A DNA stretch of 33,822 nt, taken from positions 1 to 33,822 of the forward strand of contig CAIYRG010000426.1 of NCBI GenBank assembly GCA_903928515.1. The letters are read 5' to 3'. The position numbers and the translations under genes were made by a program. Position 1 is the stretch's first letter. Each line of letters opens with the position of its first letter. Positions 7,974-16,348 of this stretch are shown piece after piece. The stretch is from an uncultured Alphaproteobacteria bacterium (GTDB taxonomy: Bacteria; Pseudomonadota; Alphaproteobacteria; Micropepsales; Micropepsaceae). Below the pieces are notes generated by a model, which was not told where the DNA came from, did no database searches, and worked only from the letters and a program-made list of their open reading frames with translations.

Positions 7974-10010
7974 ATGCTCGTAGTCGCGATCGATATTGGC
8001 GGCACCTTCACCGATTTGATGGGCTTCAACGACAAGACCGGCGAATTCGTCGACGCCAAAAGCCTGACGACGCCCCAGCACCTCGTGCAGGGCATCATCG
8101 ATTGCATCCGCAAATGCGGCATCGATCCCTCGGGCATCAATGAGCTGCTGCACGGCTCCACCACCGCCATCAACACGCTGATCGAGCGAAAAGGTGCCAA
8201 GACCGGCCTGATCGTCACCAACGGCACACGCGATGTGTATTTGATCGGCCGCGGCAATCGCCCCGAATCCTACAATCTATTCTTTCATCGCCATGAGCCG
8301 CTGGTGGCGCGCCGCCTTACGCGCGAAGTGAACGAACGCATGCTCGCCTCGGGCGAAGTGTTCGAACCGTTGAACGCGAGCAGCGTGGAAGATGCGTGCA
8401 AGGTGCTGGCCGAGGAAGGCGTTGATGCCGTCGCTTTGTGCTTCCTGCATTCCTATGTGAACCCTGAGCACGAGAAGCAGGCCGGCGAGATCGTCCGCAA
8501 GATGCTGCCCAACGCCTATCTCTCGCTCTCTCACGAAATCCTGCGCGAATATCGCGAGTTCGAGCGCGTCTCCACCACCATCGTGAACGCCTATATCGGC
8601 CCCACCGTCGGCGGCTATGTGCGCACGCTGGAAAAGGGCTTGGGCGATATCGGCTTCAAGGGCGACCTCACCATCATGCGCTCGAACGGCGGCGTGATGA
8701 GCCCGGAGATCGCCACCATGCGCCCGGTGGCGATGATGGAATCCGGCCCTGTCGGCGGCATCATTGCGGCGGCGCAAGTGGGCCAAACGCTTGGCTTCCC
8801 GAACACGATCTCGTTCGACATGGGCGGCACCACGGCCAAAGCCAGCCTCATCAAGGACGGCGAACCCACCATGGCACCCGGCTATTACGTCGGCGGTTAT
8901 GCGAGCGGTCACCCGGTGATGGTGCCCGTGGTCGATCTGGTGGAAGTCGGCGCGGGCGGCGGCTCTATCGCGTGGATCGACGAAGTCGGCGCGTTGAAAG
9001 TCGGCCCGCATTCGGCCGGTGCCGAGCCCGGCCCCATTTCTTATGGGCGCGGCGGCACCGAGCCCACGATCACCGATGCCAACGTGGTGCTGGGCCGTCT
9101 GGACCCCGACAATTTCCTCGGCGGCGACATGAAATTGGATGCCGCCGGAGCCGCGAAAGGCATCGAAGAAAAAAACGCGAAGCCCTTGGGCCTTTCCACC
9201 GTGAAAGCGGCGCAGGCCATTCTCGATATCGCGATTTCGAAAATGTCGCTGGCGGTGCGCGAAGTGTCAGTCGCCAAAGGCTATGACCCGCGCGATTTCG
9301 CCCTTGTCGCCTCAGGCGGCAATGGCGCCATGCACGTCATCGCCATCGCGCGTGAGCTGCATATCCCCACCGTCATCGTGCCGCTGTTCCCGGCGCATTT
9401 CTCCGCACTCGGCATGATCGTGGCCGACGAGCGGCACGATCTGATCCGCACGCATTTCACCGATCTGTCGCAGCTCGATTTCGCCAAACTGATCGTCGTC
9501 TACAAAGAGATGATGGCCGAAGCCCAAGCCAGCCTGCGCCAGAAGAACGAGGTGGAATATCAGTGCCATCTCGATCTGCGTTACGTCGGCCAAGAGTTCA
9601 CTCTGCCGATCCCGGTGACGCTGGGCATGATGGAAGCGGGTGATCGCGCCACCATCCGCAACGCCTTCGACCAGATGTATGAGCGCCGCTACGCCAACAA
9701 CTCGCCCACCGAACCGGTGGAGCTGGTCAACATCCGGCTTTTTGTCGTGGGCAAACGCCCGCACATGAATTTCCCGACGCTGCCGAACAAAGGCGTACCT
9801 TCCCCCACCCATCACCGCGACGTATATTTCGCCGATGCCTCAAAAGCGCTGCGCTCGCCTGTCTATCAACGCGCAGATTTGGGGCCGGATGTGGCCTTGC
9901 AGGGACCGGCGCTGATCCAAGAGCGCGGCACAACGACCGTTCTTTTCGAAGGCGATACGCTGAAAATGGCGCCCTCGGGCGAGATGATTATCACGGTAGG
10001 AGGCAAATAA
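7974..10010 (+). CDS. hyuA: Hydantoinase/oxoprolinase family protein, subunit A
   Basis: This 678-residue protein is the ATP-binding HyuA-type subunit of the hydantoinase/5-oxoprolinase/acetone-acetophenone carboxylase superfamily. The N-terminal VVAIDIGGTFTDL is the actin-like phosphate loop; HGSTTAINTLIERKGAKTGL and SFDMGGTTAKASLI are further family motifs, and VASGGNGAMH and FPAHFSALGMI follow in the central domain. ATG 7974 is chosen because GGGAGG at 7959-7964 is ideally spaced and the family N-terminus begins there; an earlier in-frame start at 7908 has no support. It overlaps hyuB by one base (TAATG). Members hydrolyse cyclic amides with ATP or activate ketones for carboxylation, and the sequence does not distinguish these. 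It heads the seven-gene operon. Confidence 0.93.
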   Translation: MLVVAIDIGGTFTDLMGFNDKTGEFVDAKSLTTPQHLVQGIIDCIRKCGIDPSGINELLHGSTTAINTLIERKGAKTGLIVTNGTRDVYLIGRGNRPESYNLFFHRHEPLVARRLTREVNERMLASGEVFEPLNASSVEDACKVLAEEGVDAVALCFLHSYVNPEHEKQAGEIVRKMLPNAYLSLSHEILREYREFERVSTTIVNAYIGPTVGGYVRTLEKGLGDIGFKGDLTIMRSNGGVMSPEIATMRPVAMMESGPVGGIIAAAQVGQTLGFPNTISFDMGGTTAKASLIKDGEPTMAPGYYVGGYASGHPVMVPVVDLVEVGAGGGSIAWIDEVGALKVGPHSAGAEPGPISYGRGGTEPTITDANVVLGRLDPDNFLGGDMKLDAAGAAKGIEEKNAKPLGLSTVKAAQAILDIAISKMSLAVREVSVAKGYDPRDFALVASGGNGAMHVIAIARELHIPTVIVPLFPAHFSALGMIVADERHDLIRTHFTDLSQLDFAKLIVVYKEMMAEAQASLRQKNEVEYQCHLDLRYVGQEFTLPIPVTLGMMEAGDRATIRNAFDQMYERRYANNSPTEPVELVNIRLFVVGKRPHMNFPTLPNKGVPSPTHHRDVYFADASKALRSPVYQRADLGPDVALQGPALIQERGTTTVLFEGDTLKMAPSGEMIITVGGK

Positions 10011-11764
10011 TGGCCGCTCAGCTCGATCCCGTTACGCTGGAAGTCATCCGCAACGCCCTGCCCGCCGTGGCCAATGAAATGGCCGTGGATCTGCAGCGCA
10101 CCTCCTACAACATGATGATCTACGAGGTGCGCGACTATTGCACCGCGTTGGTCTCGGTAGAGGGCGAACTCATCAGCCAGAATGTCGGCGGCGTGTCGCA
10201 TTTCGTGGCCGATCTCGGCGTCATCATCGTCGATGGCGTGAAGCGCTACGGCCGCGATGGCTTCAAGCCTGGCGATGTCATTATCACCAACCACCAGGCG
10301 GTGGCGGGCCAGCACCTGAACAACATCGTCATCTACGTGCCCTATTTCTATCAGGGCGAGTTGATGATGTTCTCGATGGTGCGCGCCCACTGGATTGATA
10401 TCGGCGGCACTTCCACCGGTTTCGGCGCTGGGCCCGAAGTGCCCGATCCGTGGCAGGAAGGCCTGCAGCTCGATCAGATCAAGATTTACGAAGACGGCAA
10501 GCTGAACGACACGATCTGGCGCATCATCCGCGACAACATCCGCTTTCCGGAATCCTCGCTCGGCGATTTGCGCAGCCAAGTCGCCGCGTGCCGTTTGGGC
10601 GTGCGCCGCACCGACGAGCTGTTTCAGAAATACGGCAAACAAACCGTTCTCGCCGCCATCCAGCACATCTTCGGCGAGACCGAACAGAAATGCCGCAACG
10701 TCGTGTCGCAACTGGCCGATGGCGTGTACGAAGCCGAATCTTCCTTCGACGATGACGGCGTGGCATTGGGCGAGAAAATCCGTCTGCATGCCAAAGTCAC
10801 TGTCAGCAAAGGCTCGATGACCATCGATCTTTCCGGCTGCTCGAAGGAACGTAAGGCGGCCATCAATTCGCGCACATTGGCGGGCGCACGCGTGGCTTAC
10901 AAAGCGTTGACTGCACCTCTGGAGCCCGTGAACGAAGGTTCGTTCCGCGCCCTCGATGTGATCATTCCCGAAGGCAGCATCATGATGGCGCGCTACCCTG
11001 CGCCGATGGCGCAGTGGAGCATGATCGTGCCGTGCGTTGTGGAAACCATCGTCACCTCGCTCGCCAAGGCGATGCCGGACAAAATTCCCGCAGCGCATCA
11101 CGGCCTGCTTGGCGGCGCGCTGGTGTTCTTCGGCGTGAACCCGAAAACCAAACGCCGCTTCATCGTGCAGAGCATCGAAGGCGGCGGCTGGGGCGGGCGT
11201 CCGGGCGAAGACGGCCAATCCGGCACCGTGTCGGTGTGCCAGGGCGACGTGCGCAACGGCTCCATCGAAGGCATCGAGATGAAATGCCCGGTGGTGATCC
11301 AGAAGCGCGGCCTGCGCAAAGATTCTGGCGGTGCGGGCAAGCATCGCGGTGGCCTGGGCATTGAGGTTCAAGTGAAGAATTTCGTCGATGGCAAATGGAT
11401 GTTCGAATCCGCGCATCGCGAGGGCTGCCCGGCCTGGGGACTGTGGGGCGGCGGTTCGGGCCAACTCGGCGGCTATGAACTGCGTGAAACCGACAAGAAC
11501 GATTTCCGCAAAGTCGAGGGCAGCCGCTTCGTGCCGGCGCAATCCGAAGCCGTGCTGCAAACCGGCGGCGGCGGCGGCTGGGGCGATCCCTTCGAACGCG
11601 ATGCGGAGAAAGTCCGCTGGGACGTGCGCGAGGATTTCATCTCTGTGGAAGCCGCGCGCGAAAAATATGGCGTGGTGTTGAAGGGCGATTTGTCTGTTGA
11701 CGCCGCCGCCACCGATACGCTGCGCAAATCTCGCGTGAAGACGCCAGCACCGGAATTACACTGA
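10010..11764 (+). CDS. hyuB: Hydantoinase/oxoprolinase family protein, subunit B
   Basis: This 584-residue partner of HyuA starts with DPVTLEVIRNALPAVANEMAV, the standard HyuB opening. It continues with RDYCTALVS, the metal-site region NHQAVAGQHLNNIVI, MVRAHWIDIGG, and the late GGGWGGRPGEDG and TGGGGGWGDPFERD glycine-rich segments. In this superfamily A and B form a complex that opens cyclic amides (N-methylhydantoin, 5-oxoproline) or carboxylates ketones. Carboxylases usually carry additional small subunits, and I see none here, which slightly favours a hydrolase; this is inference. It shares one base with both hyuA and the next gene, so stoichiometric coupled translation is likely. Confidence 0.93.
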   Translation: MAAQLDPVTLEVIRNALPAVANEMAVDLQRTSYNMMIYEVRDYCTALVSVEGELISQNVGGVSHFVADLGVIIVDGVKRYGRDGFKPGDVIITNHQAVAGQHLNNIVIYVPYFYQGELMMFSMVRAHWIDIGGTSTGFGAGPEVPDPWQEGLQLDQIKIYEDGKLNDTIWRIIRDNIRFPESSLGDLRSQVAACRLGVRRTDELFQKYGKQTVLAAIQHIFGETEQKCRNVVSQLADGVYEAESSFDDDGVALGEKIRLHAKVTVSKGSMTIDLSGCSKERKAAINSRTLAGARVAYKALTAPLEPVNEGSFRALDVIIPEGSIMMARYPAPMAQWSMIVPCVVETIVTSLAKAMPDKIPAAHHGLLGGALVFFGVNPKTKRRFIVQSIEGGGWGGRPGEDGQSGTVSVCQGDVRNGSIEGIEMKCPVVIQKRGLRKDSGGAGKHRGGLGIEVQVKNFVDGKWMFESAHREGCPAWGLWGGGSGQLGGYELRETDKNDFRKVEGSRFVPAQSEAVLQTGGGGGWGDPFERDAEKVRWDVREDFISVEAAREKYGVVLKGDLSVDAAATDTLRKSRVKTPAPELH

Positions 11765-12744
11765 TGCCCAAGCTCACACTCTCATTCGCCTGCGGCGATT
11801 ATGAGATCATGCGGCCTCTGGTGGATGGCCGCGTGCAGCCTGACGGCATCGAGCTGATTTGCATCACCACGGAATCGCGCGAGCGGCACGCCCGCATGGC
11901 GCGCGAATTCCAGTTCGATGTCTGCGAATACAATGTCGGTTCGTACTTCATGGCGCGCGAGCGCGGCCTGAAATTGACCGCCATTCCGGTTTACGGCCAT
12001 CGCCGTTTCCGCCATGGCTTTGCCTTTGTGAACACAAACGCCGGTATCAAGGCGCCAAAGGATTTGATCGGCAAACGCGTGGGCGGGCCCAGCTTCGCGC
12101 CTGCGGGCTCCATTTGGCTCCGCGGCATCTTGGAAGAACATTACGGCGTGCCGCATCGTGACATGACCTGGGTTGTGGAGCGCGGCGAAGATGTGGATTT
12201 CACACCCCCGCCGGGATTGCGCATCGAACGCATCACGTCCGGCAAACCCGTCGACCAGATGCTGGCCGACGGCGAAATCGATGCGATGATCACACCCGAC
12301 ATTCCGCCCGTGTTCCTGAAAGGCGATCCGCGCGTCGTGCGTCTGTTTCCCGATTATCAGGCGGAAGAACGCAGTTATTTTCAGAAGACCGGCATCTTCC
12401 CGATCATGCACGTCACCGCGATCAAGCAAGAGGTCGTGGACAAGCATCCTTGGGTGCCGATGAATCTGATGAAGGCATTCGAGCAGGCCAAGGCGATGGG
12501 CTACAAGCGCACCGCCAATCCGCGCACGTTGCCGCTCGCGTGGGGCCGCGATCTTTGGGAAAGCGAGCGCGCATTGCTCGGCCCCGATCCCTGGGCTTAT
12601 GGCCTCGGCGAAAAGAACCGCAACAATCTCGAAACCCTCGCGCGCTATCTGCACCAGCAGGGCTTGGTCAAGACGCTGCCCAAGCTCGACGACGTATTCG
12701 AGAATGCCGAATTGAAAGACATGGGCTCCGAGGGAGGGCTTTGA
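11764..12744 (+). CDS. 4,5-dihydroxyphthalate decarboxylase (Pht5)-like, substrate-binding-fold protein
   Basis: This 326-residue protein begins LTLSFACGDYEIMRPLVDGRV, with FDVCEYNVGSYFMARERG, RFRHGFAFVNTNAGIKAPKDLIGKRVG (in parts) and MLADGEIDAMITPD. These match the Pht5 family, which has a periplasmic-binding-protein fold but includes 4,5-dihydroxyphthalate decarboxylase. There is no signal peptide, so it is cytoplasmic and unlikely to be a transporter component; no ABC permease or ATPase gene is nearby. Annotation pipelines often call such proteins ABC substrate-binding proteins. Its place inside an enzyme operon, with one-base overlaps on both sides, supports an enzymatic or chaperone-like role. 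Whether the catalytic residues of Pht5 are kept cannot be judged without an alignment. Confidence 0.75.
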   Translation: MPKLTLSFACGDYEIMRPLVDGRVQPDGIELICITTESRERHARMAREFQFDVCEYNVGSYFMARERGLKLTAIPVYGHRRFRHGFAFVNTNAGIKAPKDLIGKRVGGPSFAPAGSIWLRGILEEHYGVPHRDMTWVVERGEDVDFTPPPGLRIERITSGKPVDQMLADGEIDAMITPDIPPVFLKGDPRVVRLFPDYQAEERSYFQKTGIFPIMHVTAIKQEVVDKHPWVPMNLMKAFEQAKAMGYKRTANPRTLPLAWGRDLWESERALLGPDPWAYGLGEKNRNNLETLARYLHQQGLVKTLPKLDDVFENAELKDMGSEGGL

Positions 12745-13862
12745 TGAATCTCGCGCAACGGCGTGAGGCCATCCGCAAACAGATGGCCGCCGAAGGGCTC
12801 GATATGCTCTTCGCTTTTCACGACGGCACGCATTTCATCGAAAAGCCCGATCCCGTCACCATCCTCTCAGGCTTCAAGAGCATGGGCGATTGTGTGGCGG
12901 CGCTGCCGCGCGAAGGCGAGCCCATACTTCTGGTGAGCCCGGCCTGGGATGCCGAGCGCGCCAAGGATATGGCGCCGGGTTTCAAGATTCTGCCGGTAGA
13001 CCAGATCGTGCCGGTACTGCCCGACGTGCTGGAGAAATTGCGTATCCCGCCGGGCCGCGTGGGGCTCGCAGGGCTCTCGGAATTGTCCTGGCAATACGGC
13101 ATCCAGATCAGAGCCGTGCATGGCGGGCAAGCGCGCATGGCGGATTCACTGCTCGCTGCGCACGCCAAGCGCAAGACGGACGACGAGATCGCAAACGCGC
13201 GCGAAGCCGTACGCATCGCCGAATTGGGTTACGCGCATTTCCTGAAGATCGCGCGCACCGGCATGACCGAATACGAACTCGCCGCCGAAATCCGCTGGCA
13301 CACAAAGACGCTCGGCGCCGACGACAATTTCTTCCTGATGTGTGCCTCGCCACACAACCGCGCGGTGCAGCCTTCAAGCGGCCGCAAGCTGGAAGCCGGT
13401 GACATCATCCTGGCAGAGATCACGCCGTCATATCGCGGGCAGTTGGCGCAAATCTGCCGCACGGTTTCGGTGGGCGAGCCATCGGATGTGTTGAAGACAA
13501 AATACGCGTTGGTGGTGGATGCCATGGAGCACGGCATTGCCGTTGCCAAACCCGGCACGGCAATGTCATCGGTATGCGATGCCATCAACAAGGTGTTGGA
13601 GGCCGAAGGCTACGGCGAGTATTGCCACCCGCCTTATATCCGCCGCCGCGGCCATGGACTGGGCTTTGCTTCGATCCTTCCCGGCGATGTGGCGCTCGAC
13701 AACACAACCATTCTCGAACCCGGCATGTTCTTCGTGATCCATCCCAACCAATATCTGCCCGAGACCGGATATCTGCTGTGCGGCGAGCCCACGCTCATCA
13801 CTGAAAACGGCCCGGAGCCGCTCACCAAAACGCACGCCGCTTTGGCGCAGATCGAAGCGTAA
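12744..13862 (+). CDS. M24 pita-bread hydrolase lacking metal ligands (creatinase/ectoine-hydrolase-like)
   Basis: This 372-residue protein has the creatinase N-terminal domain (about 1-145) and the M24 pita-bread domain (about 150-370). In metal-dependent aminopeptidase P the first two Asp ligands are spaced by 11. Here these positions are Glu225 (LAEITPSYRG) and Gln236 (QICRTV), so the dinuclear site is incomplete. His304 (RRRGHGLG), Glu325 (LEPGMFFVIHP) and Glu348 (CGEPTLIT) remain. Creatinase and the DoeA ectoine hydrolase are metal-free relatives that hydrolyse C-N bonds in small compounds using the conserved His, so a small-amide hydrolase is more likely than a peptidase. ATG 12744 overlaps the preceding TGA by one base. 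Confidence 0.8.
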   Translation: MNLAQRREAIRKQMAAEGLDMLFAFHDGTHFIEKPDPVTILSGFKSMGDCVAALPREGEPILLVSPAWDAERAKDMAPGFKILPVDQIVPVLPDVLEKLRIPPGRVGLAGLSELSWQYGIQIRAVHGGQARMADSLLAAHAKRKTDDEIANAREAVRIAELGYAHFLKIARTGMTEYELAAEIRWHTKTLGADDNFFLMCASPHNRAVQPSSGRKLEAGDIILAEITPSYRGQLAQICRTVSVGEPSDVLKTKYALVVDAMEHGIAVAKPGTAMSSVCDAINKVLEAEGYGEYCHPPYIRRRGHGLGFASILPGDVALDNTTILEPGMFFVIHPNQYLPETGYLLCGEPTLITENGPEPLTKTHAALAQIEA

Positions 13863-13865
13863 CCC

Positions 13866-15011
13866 ATGCAAACGATGCACCCCACGCTTTTGATCGGCGC
13901 TTACGATTGGGATTCCGAGCGCTTCCCGAAATCCGAATTCGCCGAACGCATTGATGCGTTGTGGAAGACACTCAGCCCGGCCGTGGCGGGCGTGCTGATC
14001 TATGCCGATCCGCGCCACAATGGCGAGCTTGCCTATTTCACCAATTACATTCCTCGGCTGGAACCCGCGCTGGTGCTGATCCCGCGTAAAGGTGATCCTA
14101 TCATGCTGCCGAGTGATCCGCCTTCGATGTGGTCGTCCGCCAAGCGCGTGACCTGGATCGAGAATTTCGTGCCGCTTCGGCAAGCCGATAAGTCGTTATC
14201 CGAATGGCGCAAGGGCCCGACGGGCGGGCCTGTGACCACATTCGGCTTCAACGCCATGCCGCCCGCTTTGCACCGTGCCATCGCCATCGCGCTGGGCGGC
14301 ATCGCGCTGCCTGACGCCACGGCCGCCGCGCGCAACCTGATGCGCCGCAAACGCCCGCGCGAATTGCAGGCCCTGCGCGAAGCCGCCGCCATCTTGCAGA
14401 CATGCGCCGATGCCTTGATTGCCACCGGTGCGATTCTGGAAGCCGAACACGCCGGCCTGAAAGCCGGCGCGCAAGATGTGCGGATACTTTACAGTGTCGA
14501 CAAGGGCCGCACGCTGCGTCCCTTCTCCGACATTTCAGGCGCCAAGTCTGATCCGCTGCTCGCCTACATCGCCATACGCCATGCGGGGTATTGGGCCGAT
14601 GGTTTTGTGACCGCGGCATCCAAACCCGGCCCATTGCAAACGAAACTCGCGGACGCCCTGCGCGCTGTTGTTTCCAAGGCAAAAGCGGGCGCCACGCTGC
14701 ACACGCTGGCAGCGGAGAATCCGTTGCCACCGCATGCGATGACGAAATCCACGCTCGGTTGCGTGCTGGGCTTGGGGCTGGAAGACGAACCGCTCTCCTT
14801 CGTGGCGCAGGTGGGAACCGAAACCTCCTTTGGTAGCGCACTGGGCCTTGGCCCGAAAGATTCGCCCGCATCAAGCCAGAGCAGCGCGTTGGAAGAGGGC
14901 GCGGTCTATTCTTTGCGCATCGGCGCCTCGCAAGACGGCAACCATGCGTTGGCATCCGCCATCGTGCTGGTCGGCAACGAGGCCAGCGAAATTCTTTGGA
15001 CGTCGCCGTGA
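13866..15011 (+). CDS. Degenerate M24-family protein (second pita-bread paralogue)
   Basis: This 381-residue protein follows the first M24 gene by three bases. The N-terminal half (AGVLIYADPRHNGELAYFTNYIPRLEPALVLI in parts) is a creatinase N-domain and the second half has the RRKRPRELQALREAAAI helix typical at the M24 domain entry. The ligand region LAYIAIRHAGYWADGFVT has Tyr234 at the first Asp position and Asp245 at the second. The catalytic-His segment is replaced by GCVLGLGLEDEP without the His. It is therefore unlikely to be a canonical peptidase. It could be a non-catalytic partner of the preceding protein or an enzyme with a new active site. It overlaps the next start by four bases if GTG 15008 is used. 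Confidence 0.7.
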   Translation: MQTMHPTLLIGAYDWDSERFPKSEFAERIDALWKTLSPAVAGVLIYADPRHNGELAYFTNYIPRLEPALVLIPRKGDPIMLPSDPPSMWSSAKRVTWIENFVPLRQADKSLSEWRKGPTGGPVTTFGFNAMPPALHRAIAIALGGIALPDATAAARNLMRRKRPRELQALREAAAILQTCADALIATGAILEAEHAGLKAGAQDVRILYSVDKGRTLRPFSDISGAKSDPLLAYIAIRHAGYWADGFVTAASKPGPLQTKLADALRAVVSKAKAGATLHTLAAENPLPPHAMTKSTLGCVLGLGLEDEPLSFVAQVGTETSFGSALGLGPKDSPASSQSSALEEGAVYSLRIGASQDGNHALASAIVLVGNEASEILWTSP

Positions 15012-16348
15012 CGGCACCAAAAGCGGCAATCGAACGCCTTGCAGAATTTCTCTGCCGCCCCGGCATCGCTGCTGCTGCGCCCGATCTTTTACGCCGCCAC
15101 ACCGTAGATATCGCGGGGGCTTGGCTCGCAGGCTCGGCCATCCCGGAAGGCCACGCGGTTTCGCAATTCTTTGGCAGCGACTCGCTAGGCGATCTTCTCG
15201 CGGCCAATGTCGCCGCCGCGCGCTCCAGCGAGATCGACGATATCCATCTGCCTTCGCTCACCACGCCCGGTGCAGCAATCGTCGTCTGCGCCCTCACGAT
15301 TGCCGCGAGGCATGAGGGCGTCGCAGGTAACGATCTCGCCGATGCAATCGCAGGCGGCTATGAGGCGCTAATCCGCCTGGGCCTCGCCATCGACGGCGCG
15401 ACCGTTTCTTCGCGCGGCATATGGCCGACCTATTTCGCGGCCCCCTTCGGCGCAGCGGCGGTCGCGGCGCGACTGTTGAAACTCAGTCCGGCCCAAACCG
15501 CGCACGCGCTGGCGATGACCATCACCATGGCCTCACCCAGTGCGGGCCATCAGCACGGGCCGCTCACCTCACGCTGGCTCGCCTTCGGCCTCGTGGCGCG
15601 CAACGGTCTGACGGCGGCGCAAGCCGCACAAGCAGGCTTCCTTGCCGATCCCGACATTCTGGAAAGCAATTTCCTGAATGCCGCCTACGGCATCAAACCC
15701 GACATTTCCGCCTTCACCCACAACCTCGGACAGCGCCTCGCCATCGAAGATCTTTCCTTCAAGCCATGGTGCGCGGCGCGCCAGACCATCGCCGGCGCGC
15801 AAGCGATGCGTGAGCTGATCGCACAAGGCATCGTGCCTTCGGAAATCGAAGCGTGCGAGATCGCCATCCCACCGCTGCACGTGAAGATGGTGGATCACGG
15901 CGTGCATCCGGGTGACCGCACCTCGCATCTCACCAGCCTGCCCTGTCAGGTCGCACAAGCAGCACTCAACCCCGATAGCGCGATGGATGTGGCGCAGACG
16001 CCCGGCGAAACGCCCGCGCCCATCGCCGCTTTGATGCGCAAAATCACCGTGCACGGTGATGACAGCTTTATGGCGGCCTACCCGAAAGCCTGGCACGCGC
16101 GCCTCACCCTTCACACCAAGAAGGGCACGCACGAGCGCACAATTGCGGCGGTGCCCGGCGATCCCGCGCGTCCCTTCGACGACACCCGGACCCGCCAAAA
16201 ATTCTTAGACCTCACGACCCCTGTTTTGGGCGAAACGGGCGCGAACGAAGCCCTTGCGATAGTTTGGAACGTGTTGAATAACCCTGAGAACGCAAAAATC
16301 ATTCTAAACACCGCATCACAGGCACAGAAAAGGAAGCGTGGCTTATGA
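15008..16348 (+). CDS. MmgE/PrpD family protein
   Basis: This 446-residue protein is an MmgE/PrpD-fold enzyme (2-methylcitrate dehydratase, cis-aconitate decarboxylase and iminodisuccinate epimerase are characterised members). DIAGAWLAGSAI near the N-terminus, GYEALIRLGLAIDG, HAHALAM-type helices (TAHALAMTITMASPSAGHQHG) and the KPWCAARQTIAGAQAM segment are family-like. GTG 15008 overlapping the previous TGA (GTGA) is preferred over TTG 14996. No prpB, prpC or acn gene is nearby, so propionate metabolism is not indicated. In this operon it could dehydrate, epimerise or decarboxylate a carboxylic intermediate. The 3' end overlaps the next gene by four bases (ATGA). Confidence 0.85.
   Translation: MTAPKAAIERLAEFLCRPGIAAAAPDLLRRHTVDIAGAWLAGSAIPEGHAVSQFFGSDSLGDLLAANVAAARSSEIDDIHLPSLTTPGAAIVVCALTIAARHEGVAGNDLADAIAGGYEALIRLGLAIDGATVSSRGIWPTYFAAPFGAAAVAARLLKLSPAQTAHALAMTITMASPSAGHQHGPLTSRWLAFGLVARNGLTAAQAAQAGFLADPDILESNFLNAAYGIKPDISAFTHNLGQRLAIEDLSFKPWCAARQTIAGAQAMRELIAQGIVPSEIEACEIAIPPLHVKMVDHGVHPGDRTSHLTSLPCQVAQAALNPDSAMDVAQTPGETPAPIAALMRKITVHGDDSFMAAYPKAWHARLTLHTKKGTHERTIAAVPGDPARPFDDTRTRQKFLDLTTPVLGETGANEALAIVWNVLNNPENAKIILNTASQAQKRKRGL

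Noticed and set aside
9866-11560. Long minus-strand open frame opposite hyuB
   Set aside because: Antisense shadow; hyuB has full-length family motifs and coupled starts on the plus strand.
12744-13862. Xaa-Pro aminopeptidase (pepP/pepQ)
   Set aside because: The two leading Asp metal ligands are Glu and Gln, unlike active metallopeptidases.
15008-16348. 2-methylcitrate dehydratase (prpD) of a propionate operon
   Set aside because: No methylcitrate synthase, lyase or aconitase gene nearby; context points to another MmgE/PrpD function.
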